From contig CM060109.1 in assembly GCA_030522415.1 (NCBI GenBank), forward strand, positions 37,860,392 to 37,924,391: 64,000 bases of DNA, given 5' to 3'. The stretch comes from Channallabes apus (taxonomy: Eukaryota; Chordata; Actinopteri; Siluriformes; Clariidae). This document shows, piece by piece, positions 12,550-44,602 of this stretch. The number at the start of each line of letters is the position of its first letter. Within the stretch, counting starts at the first letter, position 1. The notes below the pieces were generated by a model. It made no database searches, was not told where the DNA came from, and worked only from the letters and a program-made list of their open reading frames with translations. Position numbers and translations under genes: made by a program.

Positions 12550-12692
12550 TCAAACACAAGGCAATGACACCACAGTTCCTTAAAATTTGTGGTTTGATGG
12601 AATACGATGGTCCAACAGAGCGTTGTTGAGTGTTTCATTTCAGCATACAAGGTACTGTATGAAGTGCTTCTCTCTTGCTGAAGGGAGCTTCT

Positions 12693-12813
12693 CTATTCTC
12701 TTCTCCCTCTGCCCATTTTAAGCCAGGAGACAAACTCCTTGGCTGCCTGGTCCTGCATGTATGTGCTCACATCGCTGGTGTATGTGCCGTCTGCATGCCG
12801 TCTTGTGTGGGAA
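12693..12813 (-). CDS. gcg: gcg exon encoding GLP-1
   Basis: Last coding exon. After the RR cleavage site comes a 31-residue GLP-1 starting [10 protein letters not shown] and ending WLKMGRG. The C-terminus GRG-RR is the mammalian GLP-1(7-37)/(7-36)amide arrangement, so an amidated form is possible. Stop TAG at 12693-12695. Confidence 0.95.
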
Positions 12814-13550
12814 CTAATACAAATCAAAGACTTTGTGAAAGTTAATATATAACAATAAAAAAAAATCTATAACCTATTAAGGGTAAGTAGCAAAATCAAA
12901 CCTAGCAGTAGCAAAATAAACATTTGAGCTAAAAACCCTGCAGGAAACAGATAACAGATATGAACCTCTAGACAATTAAAGTTTTGACAATGTAATTTAA
13001 ATTTGCCCTAAAAAATGTTATGTCAACAATGATTAATCTTCATCGTTGTTAAATAGCAGTAGAGTTATATTTAACTTGAGCAATGTTCAATAGAAATGAC
13101 TCGACACTTACCCACTTCTCTTAGAGTTCATCAGCCATTGTATGAAGTCCTGTGCTCTTCTGGTCTCCAGATATTTGCTGTAGTCATTTGAAAATGTTCC
13201 TTCTGAGTGCCTCTTCATGTTTGTTGGATTATTGAGTAGTGTGTCTTCTAACATTACACTGAAAAGACATAGTAACATTAACAAAAATGAAAAAAAAAAA
13301 TTTTGATTTAGGAAAAGCCTTTGGGTATAAACTTAATTTTATTTTACATATTTTATATTTCATACACATTTTATTTACATTACATTTTATTATAACAAAA
13401 TAAAATAAAATAAAATAAAATAAGCAAAATCTAAAGCAAAATCTTTCAGCCTCACCTGGAATTTTCCTCTGTGTCCTCAATGGGAATTTGCCAACTGCTT
13501 TGTACAATGATGAGGAGAAGAAGTCCAGCCAAATACAGGATGCTTTTCAT
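12693..13550 (-). CDS. gcg: Proglucagon (glucagon and GLP-1 precursor)
   Basis: Secreted prohormone made in pancreatic alpha cells or gut. Coding exons in transcript order: 13456-13550 (start ATG 13548-13550), 13112-13258 and 12693-12813. Exon 2 gives a signal peptide [20 protein letters not shown], then an acidic linker. Exon 3 holds NMKR, then the 29-residue glucagon ([15 protein letters not shown]... to QWLMNS), then KR. Exon 4 has SHTRR, then GLP-1 ([11 protein letters not shown]... to SWLKMGRG), then RRE and stop. Dibasic sites flank both hormones. No GLP-2 is encoded before the stop, as in the pancreatic form of many fish proglucagons. Whether this is the gcga or gcgb paralogue is unresolved. 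Frame joins across introns are exact (AG|T and GG|T). Confidence 0.96.
13112..13258 (-). CDS. gcg: gcg exon encoding glucagon
   Basis: 147-base exon between a ttttcag acceptor and a gtaagt donor. It carries the intact 29-residue glucagon with the receptor-critical N-terminus [13 protein letters not shown], and KR processing sites on both sides. Confidence 0.96.
13383..13425. repeat. (AAAAT)n repeat in gcg intron 2
   Basis: Short run of ataaa/aaaat units between the signal-peptide and glucagon exons. Confidence 0.85.
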
Positions 13551-13676
13551 TTTGCTCCCTAAAAAGTACAAATCACAGGCAATACTTATTCTAAGTGTCA
13601 AATTAAATCACCCGTAAATATAGGCTGCATAATAAGTTCTTAACATCAGTGTATATCCTTCGATATTTGTTCCTAC

Positions 13677-13760
13677 CTGTAGATCGACTGTTTAAAGGAA
13701 GAAACAGAAGGATGTAGGAAGAGAGAGGGTGATGGTGTCCGCTGGCGTCTTATCAGGCTC
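13677..13760 (-). other. gcg: gcg 5' untranslated exon 1
   Basis: Minus-strand segment ending in ATCTACAG before the donor gtagga, 118 bases upstream of exon 2. Its start is estimated from the TATA box and is approximate. Confidence 0.65.
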
Positions 13761-13786
13761 CCTTGTCCCCTCCTGGCACAGTGTGT

Positions 13787-13794
13787 CTTATATA
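13787..13794 (-). promoter_or_regulatory. gcg: gcg TATA box (TATATAAG)
   Basis: Good TATA motif on the minus strand about 110 bases upstream of the exon 1 donor, correctly placed for a TATA promoter, as expected for a tissue-restricted hormone gene. Alternating purine-pyrimidine (CA-rich) DNA at about 13829-13875 lies just upstream. Confidence 0.75.
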
Positions 13795-14562
13795 GAGAAA
13801 CCCATCCATCGACAGGTAGCTCTGGTAACACGCACACATGCACGCACACATGCACACACTTGCACGCACATGTACACCTACCTGTTACTCTCAATCCATT
13901 AGTCAAGTCTCCATTTCAGTGCACTGGACATATTTGCAGTGTGACAAATGGGATGCGGCAATGTCCATACAAGCTAAAAAACTGTCACTAGTGAGCAGAG
14001 ATCAAACATGATTCCAGCCTGACAAATAGAGTGATTCATTTCAGTTTCCAGGAAATTGAGTACTTTCCACTGAAGTAAGTGTGCCTGACTGACTGGAAGA
14101 ATGAACACATTGTCTTTGGTTTTAAGCTTTGTAAATATTGGACAACGAATGTCTCTTTGGGCCCTTTAGGTGGGTCAGCATTAGCCCATAATATAGATTT
14201 TAAATGAGCAACTAATGCTGCTAAGTACAGAATCTGGAATATTAATCGCTACACTATCCCTTCTAATCTTATAGTACTATTACTATTCATCCATTCTGTT
14301 GCTGTTGGAGCCCATAGCGGCAAGACAAAGACAAAGATGGGCCAAAAACAGTACTGTACATGCACACACATTCATAGTGATTCATGTCGATGGGCACTAA
14401 AGGAAACCCCCACAGACTCCGGGAAAATATGCAGAACTCTACACAAACAGTAACTGGAACTCAGCATCAAATCAGGAATGCTGCAGCTGTCTCAATGTCC
14501 ACTGGTCCACCATGCCACTTGCTGTAACTATAATAATATTCAAATACACATTAAAGCAAAAT

Positions 14563-15072
14563 TTTAAAGTTTGGACACATTTTTTATGCAATGTTTTTCC
14601 TTTATTTGTTATTTTCTACATTGTAGAACAACACTGAACACATCTAAGACATGAAATAACACATTTCACATTTATATAAGTAAAGAGAAAGGACAGTCCA
14701 TCATTACTTTAGAACATGAATATCAGTCCTTGCGGAAAATTTAAAAAGGTAAATCTACAGTATCTTTAATGCAACTGCAAAAATTCTGATGAAACTGGCT
14801 CTCATGGTGACTGTCCCAGGAAAGGAAGAATTAACTCTGCTGCAGAGGATCAGTTTATTTAAGATTTTTAATTAAGATAATTTCCAGCCTTAGAAATCTG
14901 CAATTAACAGCACCTCAGATTTATATTAATGTTCTGCAGAGTTCTAGTAGTAGATACATCTCAACATCAACTGTTTGAATGAGATTAATTCATATTTTGT
15001 ATACCTTTATCATTATTCTACAATTTAGAAAATAATCAAAACATTTCATTAGAAGGTGTCCAAAATTTGGAT
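14563..15072. mobile_element. Tc1-like element remnant
   Basis: Diverged inverted termini of about 70 bases: left aaagtttggacacatttttt and right (reverse complement) CCAAATTTTGGACACCTTCT, both followed by a TTTCTA.ATTGTAGAA motif. Decayed transposase-like DNA lies between them. No ORF survives. Confidence 0.7.
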
Positions 15073-15097
15073 TGCTAAATTAACTAAATAAAATGCA

Positions 15098-15128
<31 letters not shown>

Positions 15129-15531
15129 TCATTTATTATATTTATGTTCTATTACAGAAATGTACTGTTACAAGAATTAGGAAGACCAGTGTTAACACAT
15201 TGATGGGACAGAATAGTTGCACTGTAAAATGAAAGATTGAATATGATTGTAATGAGAACATACATAGTTATCTAAAATGCACTTACAGTAGATCCATACT
15301 CAGGTGTGTTAAACCTCCCTGACACTATACCCAAGAACAGCAATCTGGGGCTATAATGGGCACAGCTTCATCAAACTGGAAATATATGGACATTGGAACA
15401 AGTTTGCCTGTTTTATTTTTGATCTCCAACTATCCATACTTTTATGCCCTTAGAAAAAAGGCTGAATGCATGTATCTATATTATTATTATTATTATTATT
15501 TATTGGGATATTTTCCAGTTAGAATACATAT

Positions 15532-15814
15532 TGTAGCGTTTTTCACCACCGGAAAGGATGTTGGAGAGACGAGTGAGCTTTAGTGCTGCCCAATGCAATG
15601 GCTGGGTGTACTTTATTTCCACACATTCACTGTATAGCATGAGCAGCACATTCACTGTAATAGCACACAGAGAAAGCAAACACACGCACACATACATAAC
15701 ACACCCAACATTGGCCGAAGCCATTACCCCAAACACCTTTCCCAAATAGGGTAAACACATTAAGAACCCCCGCAAGGCATGATGGTCGTCAGCCGCCGCC
15801 CCGCCCACGCCACA
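15532..15814 (-). mobile_element. Probable solo LTR
   Basis: 283-base block starting TGTAGCG and ending GCCACA (TG...CA ends), flanked on both sides by ATAT (15528-15531 and 15815-15818), which fits a 4-base target duplication. On the minus strand it has an AATAAA inside. No internal retroelement region is present. The family assignment (Ty3-like) is a guess. Confidence 0.6.
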
Positions 15815-16139
15815 ATATTGAATTCAGTGCAAGTGATCCCTCGAATAGCACAGCCATCACAATCAGTGTCATGTTTACTGTAGAGCCATAATATTTCATA
15901 CATATTATAAAAATACATGCAAATGGTATTATATATAGCAGTCATGTTTTGCTTGATCAACAAAACAAAAATATAATAATAAAATGAGAAGAGTAAAATG
16001 AAAATTCAGCATAAAAAAAACTGCAATCAAACAGTATTCAAAATCTCAATCTGTTAACATTTTAGTATAATTTATATACAGTACATATGTGTCGTACGGT
16101 TTTTGTTTACTACAAATTTCCTTCAATTAAGGTGATTAT

Positions 16140-36296
<20,157 letters not shown>

Positions 36297-36400
36297 GCTG
36301 GCGCGGAGCTTTAGTGTCTCTCTCTCTCTCTCTCTCGAGTCTCGGGTGCGCTGACGTGGAGGAGTTCTCTCTGGACCTCAGGTTAGATCATCAGCACGCA
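36297..36400 (-). promoter_or_regulatory. fap: fap 5' UTR / promoter area
   Basis: Upstream of the fap ATG: a GC-richer stretch with a (CT)n/(GA)n run at 36316-36335 and a tgacgt half-CRE near 36352. No TATA box is visible. The start site cannot be placed from sequence. Confidence 0.4.
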
Positions 36401-36419
36401 CATATACACACTTCAATCA

Positions 36420-38400
36420 CTTATGTCTCCACACCACCCGCGTTGTGTCCGAGTTAAAAAACAAAACCAAAAAAAAAAAAAACAAGCTTCCTCTTATGAA
36501 TCACTGAAGTTCTGGAATGCAGCAGTTAAAAGTTCCCGCTTCCATCACCGCACGGACGCCGCCTCAGCGCAAAGTGAGCAAGAACAGCGACTTTCCGAGC
36601 AAAGCACAGGAGCTTCACTCAGCACTACTAGAGCTGAACCAGCCGTCACACTCGCCGACTGGGACATAAACGACTTAATTAAAACCCGTAGTTAAGTTGA
36701 CAGAACTCTAGGCTTACTTTAACAAACATCTGTCCGTCATTTACAATCATAAAGTTAGTCTACCACTGTTAAGAGTCAGTGTAATTATCCTATGTGTTAT
36801 TGACTACATGCATTGCATACACTCTTGAAGATGTTTCAAAGGGTTTTTCCTTCAGTGATATCACATTTGTAGTTCCCTAAATATCACATTCATTAAACAG
36901 TGATGGCATTCAACTGTTAAATAATTTTTGAACCCCCTCCCAATAAGTGATTTACAAAATTGGGGGAAATCTATATTATTTCTGGCTATTCATTTTCCAT
37001 TTACAGACCTTCCAAACTTTTAGGTGAAATTGCTTGCTTGAATTGAAGTTTTGCATATTCTTTCGGGGTTTCTTCCAATTTCCATGGGTTCCTCCTTAAT
37101 TTCAAAACCATGCTCATGGGTTGAGCAACTATGCAAAATCTTTCTCCAAGTGTGAACGTGTGCGCAGAGCCCACATTGCATCGCATCTAGGGGTTTTGTG
37201 CCTTGTGCCCAGTGTTCCCAGCACAGACTACTGATCTACCACCATCCTGATCAGGAAAATGAAGATTCCATATGAATTCCTTTATCGGCATAATAATTCA
37301 TAAAACTGGGTTACCTCATAGTGACACAATTAGAAACTCAAAGGCAACCAGCTTTACTTCACAGTCTGCAGGAGGTCCATGGACCATACCTTGATAACAA
37401 TGGAAAGCAATCTGCTGCTTTTTCCGATCATATACTTTATCTTTTGAAAAGACTGCTCAAGAAATATTTGTATGATTGTTTTATTTTTAAATGTTTTACA
37501 TTTTTAAAGCCTTTTAAGCCTAAAAGTTAAATGGTATACATTATCCTTTTATGAGACGAAATTGTGCCTGGGTATTAAATATAGGCTATAACTTACAACA
37601 GCATATGGAAACGTATGGGCAGTTCTTAAAACTTGCTAGTCTACGTTTCTGACCATCAAGGGACTTGTTTTTATGTTTGTGCTTTTCTAATTACATCTTT
37701 GAGCCAGCACAGAAGGAAAAAGTCTGTCCACTGTCCAGCTGTCAGAGTAAGTCCTACTTGATGGCAGCAGTGATCTGACAGGAACTCTCTGATGAGGCCT
37801 GTACTCTGGGAAACCACTTCCTCTTGGGGGTGCCTGAACAGGTGCAGTGGTGTGTGTGTGAGTTGTTGTGTATGACATTCTCCCATGAGGATGTCACACT
37901 TAGAGAACATTATGGCAGCAAATACATTTTAAACCAGGCCCCATCATTATGGATTGCTCATGCAAGAAATTAAGCCCAGATGACACATCAGACATTTATT
38001 TATTTAGTTAATAAACTGTATCCCTCCCTAAAGTGGTGCATTGCAATGTGGAAGTCAATGGAAATTGCAATTTTTACTTAAATCTATGTGTGACATAAAT
38101 TTAGACAGTTTACACAATTAATTGGAAAGACCCTTAAATACATGTATACTGTAAAATGCACACTACAATTTCAAAACAACAAACAATACATACATAGTAT
38201 AGTGCTGAGGGCATAAATCCTTACATAGCGATTATGCCTTTCACTCAACAATGATAAAATTATCCCACATGATTAAGAACATAGAATTTATATAAATTTT
38301 TGGCTGACTCTGTACAGTATATATATATTCTGTCCAGAATAGACTTGATAAGGGTTAGTGCTAATTCTTACAATAACATCTAAACAAAACATAAACAGAA
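36420..38400. other. Intergenic DNA between fap and ifih1
   Basis: No gene recognised. fap reads away leftwards from 36.3 kb and the ifih1 3' end lies at 38.7 kb, so this holds the fap upstream region and ifih1 downstream DNA. The 90-codon frame at 36423-36695 has no similarity I recognise. Confidence 0.6.
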
Positions 38401-38406
38401 TTTATT
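38401..38406 (-). terminator. ifih1: Candidate ifih1 polyadenylation signal
   Basis: Minus-strand AATAAA about 305 bases past the stop codon. Other AT-rich sites exist nearby, so this is only a candidate. Confidence 0.4.
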
Positions 38407-38710
38407 TCTATAACACAAAAAAAAAAACAAATACAAAGCACAAGCAATTAGACATTACATGTCAGACAATACAGTAATGTCTTAATATATTACAATTCTG
38501 ATCTGTGATCTTTGATCTAACATCCAATGTGTTGAGCAAATTGAAAAGTAAACCATTTTAAAAGAAAATAAATGAGATAGTTTTCACACCACACATGTCA
38601 GCAGTATTTTTTATATTTCTATGACAACCTTGTGTGTCCTTATTTCAACAGCACAGTGTACAGTGTATTCATGACTATTTGTCAATTAGTAAACTGAGAT
38701 GAGCAGTGAT

Positions 38711-38908
38711 TTAGTCAGACTCTGTTTCATCATCTGAGATTTGTGTAACAACATGTTGAGAGTAGTCAAAGGCAGGGAACTTAATGGGCAGCTCACTCCA
38801 TTTGCTAAAGACCTTGGTCACGTTCTTGGAGTTGTATTTTACCACAAAGTGTTTGATGTGGAGACATGGACATTCAATGCTTTTATAAAGCATCATAGAG
38901 CCCCAACG
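38711..38908 (-). CDS. ifih1: ifih1 last coding exon
   Basis: Encodes [20 protein letters not shown] and the C-terminal [15 protein letters not shown], ending in acidic SDDETESD; stop at 38711-38713. This is the RNA-binding domain end of MDA5. Confidence 0.95.
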   Translation of the reverse strand, partial: RWGSMMLYKSIECPCLHIKHFVVKYNSKNVTKVFSKWSELPIKFPAFDYSQHVVTQISDDETESD

Positions 38909-39392
38909 CTGCAACCAGACAAAAACATACATAAATATACTATATCTATATCCACAAACATTTAGATATACTCAAATAGGAAGAAGCAAATGTGACAAAG
39001 TTACTAGAAGAACTGTATTTTTGACTAATCTTGTTTAGGACAGTCAGTAGTACTGTACCTAATAGTTGTTTTACTTACAGTATAGAAATATTATTGGGCA
39101 AAATATTGCTTGAAAATAGTCAGTAGTGTTAGATGCATACAGTATGTGTACAGTTTTTGAAGTAAAACAGCTGAGTGTACTGGAGAATAAGTTGTTCTGA
39201 TAACCCTGAGACATTAGGTTTTTTGTTACCATCTGAAAACTGGTCAAGCAATATTATTCAGTAATGTTTGAAACTTTTTATGGTTTTGTACATAATAATA
39301 CAGACATGATAAGCATACATAACATTTGTAATAAAGATTATATGGTGCCTAAGGCTTTCGAACAGTACTGCACACACACACACACACACACA

Positions 39393-39443
<51 letters not shown>

Positions 39444-41957
39444 ATAAATTACATGACCACATATGTGACCACATATTACATGATCCATATGTATGGATTA
39501 AACTAAGGCCAAAATTGTACGAGGCTAGTTACTGCCCACTGACGTACATAACTGGCATACATAAAGACCTTTAAATATGAGAAAATTCAGAAAACTATGC
39601 TTAAACATCCATTAGGATTACATGCACTCTTAAAAAGTATTACATTTGCACATAATGAAAAAGACATACCTGTCCACATTTTTTACATGCTATAATTCCA
39701 TTTGCCTCATAGTCCAAGAGTTTCTCCTGCTGGGTAGGGTTCTCTCTGACAATGAACAGCTTCCTAGAATCAATAACAATATTACTGTCCTTATGATTAT
39801 GATAATTAATTATTAACTTCAACAACAATATTAGTATACAATGAAAAATGAGCAGTCTTCTTTTTCCTTCCAAGTATACTTACTTGAATGCTTCAGTCAC
39901 ATTGACATGGTGCATTCTCTCAATAATCTCAATGTCCTCCCCAGAGCAAACAGGTTCACCACAGTCTTTGCAGGTTAACTTAACTTCACTGGGGTGCTCC
40001 TTCATCATGCCCTTCTTGTCTTTCTTCGTGGTCTTCACACGTTCCTCCAGGATTGCTTGCAGCTGGTTCTCTTTTATCTGAACACAAAATGGCAAAATGG
40101 CATCAACTAAAATTTTCTTTCATGCTATACACAGAAAATTTTGAGCCACAATCATGAAAGACGCTTACTTTCTTTTCATACTCTTCGCGGCTCAGAGTGC
40201 ACACCCTGGCAATAGCTTTGCTCATCATTTTCTCCCTGTATTCATTTACACTTTCTCTTTCTGCTACACCCGATCCTGCCTCCTCCACCACTGTGTAACT
40301 GCTGTCCTCCGCTCTTCCTCTGCCTCGAGCCTGCAGGACAAAACATAATTAAATTGCTTATTTACATTATGTTTAGTTTTAAAAACGTACACTTAGCTCT
40401 CCATTACAACGTACTGTGTGTTTAGAAAAAAATAGAAACCTTCATTTGTCATATACTGTACATTTCAGCACAGTGAAATACTATTCGTCACATGTCCCAG
40501 CTTAAGAAATTGGGGTCAAAGTGCATGGGTCAGCTATGAGACAGCAACCATAGGCAGAGAGGTTAAGGAACGTGTGCAATGCAGCAACAGCAGCTTGGTG
40601 GTTCTGGGGATTTAACCCATAACTTTTGATTAGAAACCCATATCCTTAACCACTGAACCACCCTTTATCTTGAGGCATGTATGTTGTTAGACATACACTG
40701 TGTTCCAAATTATTATGCAAATGATATCTTTCTCTGATTTTCATAATTAGTAAATGCAAATGACATTCAGTATAATTTTCAAGTCATCAACTATTAGGGT
40801 ATAATTTGAATTTTATCGAACAAACCTCCTAATGATAACAATATTTATTTTTAAAATAAAACGCACTGTTCCAACTGTTCCAAATTATTATGCACAACAG
40901 AGTTAAAACATTTTATTGGTTGTAAAGAACTGAAAATAGGCTTTTGTTGAATTTGCAGCATTAGGAGATCATATTTACTGAAATCAAAAACTATTTCAAT
41001 GAAAAACATCCTAACAGGGCATGTTACATCTTAACATAGGACCCCTTCTTTGATATCACCGTCACAATTCTTGCATCCATTGAACTTGTGAGTTTTTGGA
41101 CAGTTTCTGCTTGAATTTCTTTGCGGGATGTCAGAACAGCCTCCCAGAGCTGCTGTTTTGAATCAAACTGCCTCCCACCCTCACAGATCTTTTGAGGATT
41201 CTGCAAAGGTTTTCAATGGGGTTGAGGTCAGGGGAGGATGGTGGCCACACCATGAGTTTCTCATCTTTTATGCCCATAGCAGCCAATGACCAGTGGTGTC
41301 AAAATTATTCACATTCATTACTTGAGTAGAAGTATAGATACTAGGGTTTAAAAAGACTTCTTTAGAAGTTGAAGTATCTCAAGCTTTTTACTCAAGTAAA
41401 AGTGTAAAAGTACTGGTTTCAAAACTACTTAAAGTATAAAAGTAAAAGTAACGCGAGGGGGAATAAATGCATTAAGGATAAAAGCTTAGGCTGTGCCACG
41501 GGCCTATATACTACTGTACACTAACGCCTTATAAAAAAAAAAAAAAAAATGTGTTTCGTTGTTGTATTTTTTTAACGGCCATAGTGATTTGGGATACTGT
41601 ATATGGCAATTGAAAATAATGCATTTTAGTACAATGCAAATACATTAAAGAACCGTATAAGTGTACTACTGAGCATTAACATGTTTTATGGAGAAGAAAA
41701 TATGATAACTAGTTGCCTATAATTATTTTAATGGTGCAAAAAGTCAAACTTCAGAGGCATGTCATCGGTAACCTTTATTGGAATGTAAATGTACATCCAA
41801 GCTTAGCTGCAGGAATCTGTGAGGGCAACATACAAGAAAATTACTGTACCCAGGGCAGGCTTAGTAACAATTACCCTTGTATGGTTGTCTACAATAAACA
41901 TTAGTGCTGTCAGAATGAATGATTCATCCAAGTGGTTAATATATATTAATATATATT

Positions 41958-41992
<35 letters not shown>

Positions 41993-44527
41993 GATGTGTG
42001 TGTGTGTATATACAGTATATATCATTCCTGTTACCCTACTTGTGCTGTTACCTTCCTCGCTGGTGCTTGGTTATGACATTTCGCTCGAATCTTGAGTCTC
42101 TATCACGGACAGCTTTGTCTACTTATCACAACATTATCAACCGAAAATGCTAATTTATTCAAACGTCCTTGCTGGAGTGTGTGACGTGACGTCATGTGCA
42201 GGTGCGATAGATCGCGTACCAACCAACAGGGTGTCGGAATGGTATGTTTATACTTCTCATCTGTAACGTCCTTCGGTATAGAAGAAAATAAAGATCACAT
42301 AGACAAACGGAGTTGTTAGCGAATGTGCCGTTTACTTTTTTGTTCTCTCATGCGCATGCCCAGTGACAGATTACACACGCTTAGTTACCTCGTCCCGCTC
42401 GACCTGCTTACGTCAGAGTCAGGATGCTGAACAGAAAACTTGGAACAGAACTACATGCAAACACTACATTATCCAACCACAATCAAATTCGCTCCATCCT
42501 GATGGCACAATTTATCCAGATGTTTTTTTTTTTTTTTTTTTTAAATGACAAGCTGAAATAAAATAGGAGTAACGAGGCTATTTTTAAAATGTAAGGATTA
42601 AAAAGTACAGATAATTACGTGAAAATGTAAGGAGTAGAAGTAAAAAGTTGGCTGAAAAATAATTACACCAGTAAAGTATAGATACCCCAAATTTCTACTT
42701 AAGTAAGGTAACGAAGTATTTGTACTTCGTTACTTGACACCTCTGCCAATGACACAGAGATATTCTTTGCAGCATGAGATGGTGCATTGTCGTGCATGAA
42801 GCTGATTTTGCTACGGAAGGCACAGCTCTACTTTTTGTACCATGGAAGAAAGTGGTCAGTCAATATACTTTGCAGAGGTCATTTTAATGTTCTGGCCCAA
42901 AACATGACTCCGGCACTTCCTTGTTGACGTCGCAGCCTTGTTGGGACATGGTGGCCATCCACCAACCATCCACTACTCCATTCATCTGGACATGATGCCA
43001 TTCATCTGGCATCAGGGTTGCACGACACTCATCAGTAAACAAGACTGTTTGAAAATTAGTCTTCATGTATGCCTGGGCCCACTGCAACCATTTCTGCTTG
43101 TGAGCACTGATTAGGGGTGGGCGAATAGTAGGTTTATGCACAACTGCAAGCCTCTAAATTATCCTACACCTTGAGGTTCGCGGGACTCCAGAGGCACCAG
43201 CAGCTTCAAATACCTGTTTGCTGCTTTGTAATGGCATTTCAGCAGCTGCTCTCTTAATCCGATGAATTTGTCTGGCAGAAACCTTCTTCATTCTGCCTTC
43301 ATCTGCACAAACCTGTCTGTGCTCTGAATCAGCCACGAATATCTTCACAGTACGATGATTTTTCGTGAAATATCTAATGTTTTCATACCTTGTCCAATTT
43401 GCCGCTTTTCGGCAGCAGAGAGATCCTTTTTCTTTCCCATATTGCTTGAAACCTGCGGCCTGCTTAATAATGTGGAACAACCTTCTTCAGTACTTTTCCT
43501 TTAATTGGGCTCATCTGGCAAACTAATTATCACACATTTCTGAGATTCATTTCAGTGATCCAAAGAGCCCTGAGACACAATGCCATCCATGAGTTTAATT
43601 TAAAATCTAAACATTTAATGTTTATGACACTTACATCCAATTTGCATAATAATTTGGAATACAGTGTATGTCTACTAGTGTATGAACCCATCCATGATTA
43701 ATACCAATGTTCTTTTTCATATTATGATATATGTTTCAAAGTGAGCACCTTAGATGATGTTCTGTAATACTGTATATGTGAAAAAGCATAGTAAAAAAAT
43801 TTCTAAAGGGATGTTGCATCCCAATTCCAAGTAAAACTACAATCTTTTATTTTGTGGTTATCCACATAAGTAAAAAGAGAGAAATTGATCAAAAAATTCT
43901 ACAGTGTATCAACTCCACTCTAGCTGATGACTGTTTACAAAATTCATTCATTAGGATTATGACCTCACTATTAGGAATGTCTCACTATGATATTACTCAC
44001 ATTCACTTAGTGAGAATAGTATAACTAGGTTTTAGATGATTGTGATTGGCAGGCTGATCATTTTTACCAATATATTTTTGGTTCCTGTGAATCCCAACAT
44101 AATTAGAACACATTTCTAAATAAAATGAAAACATTTTCCATATTGATTTAGTAAAATTTATTTATCCAATGGGGTTTCCTCAGACAGTCACATACTGTAT
44201 ATGGTAGTCACATACAGTAAAATGCATTTATGATTTTTAGTTTTCAATATTTATACAATTAGCAAGAGACAATGCTGCTTTCTGATCTAATGCTAGTAAG
44301 AGCTGCTGCTTTCTGATCTAATACTAGTAAGAGAATAAAAAAGTCAGGAAACTGTTTCAATATTTACCTGAATCATAGCAATTTCATTGGTCACCAAACA
44401 ATATCGACAGACAAAATTGCACTCCTTGATGTCAAGGCCTTCCTCTGCAACAGTGGTGGCTATCAGAAGATTGATCTCTCCTTCACGAAACTTGTTCAGT
44501 ACCTCCCTCTGCTCTGCCTGCCGTCAG

Positions 44528-44602
<75 letters not shown>

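Noticed and set aside
36423..36695. 90-codon frame upstream of fap as a divergent gene
   Set aside because: No similarity recognised, low-complexity start, and no splice or codon signal; likely chance.
39258..39506. Cys-Val or Thr-His repeat proteins
   Set aside because: Translations of a (CA)n microsatellite; the same applies to 44387-44638 and 56055-56284.
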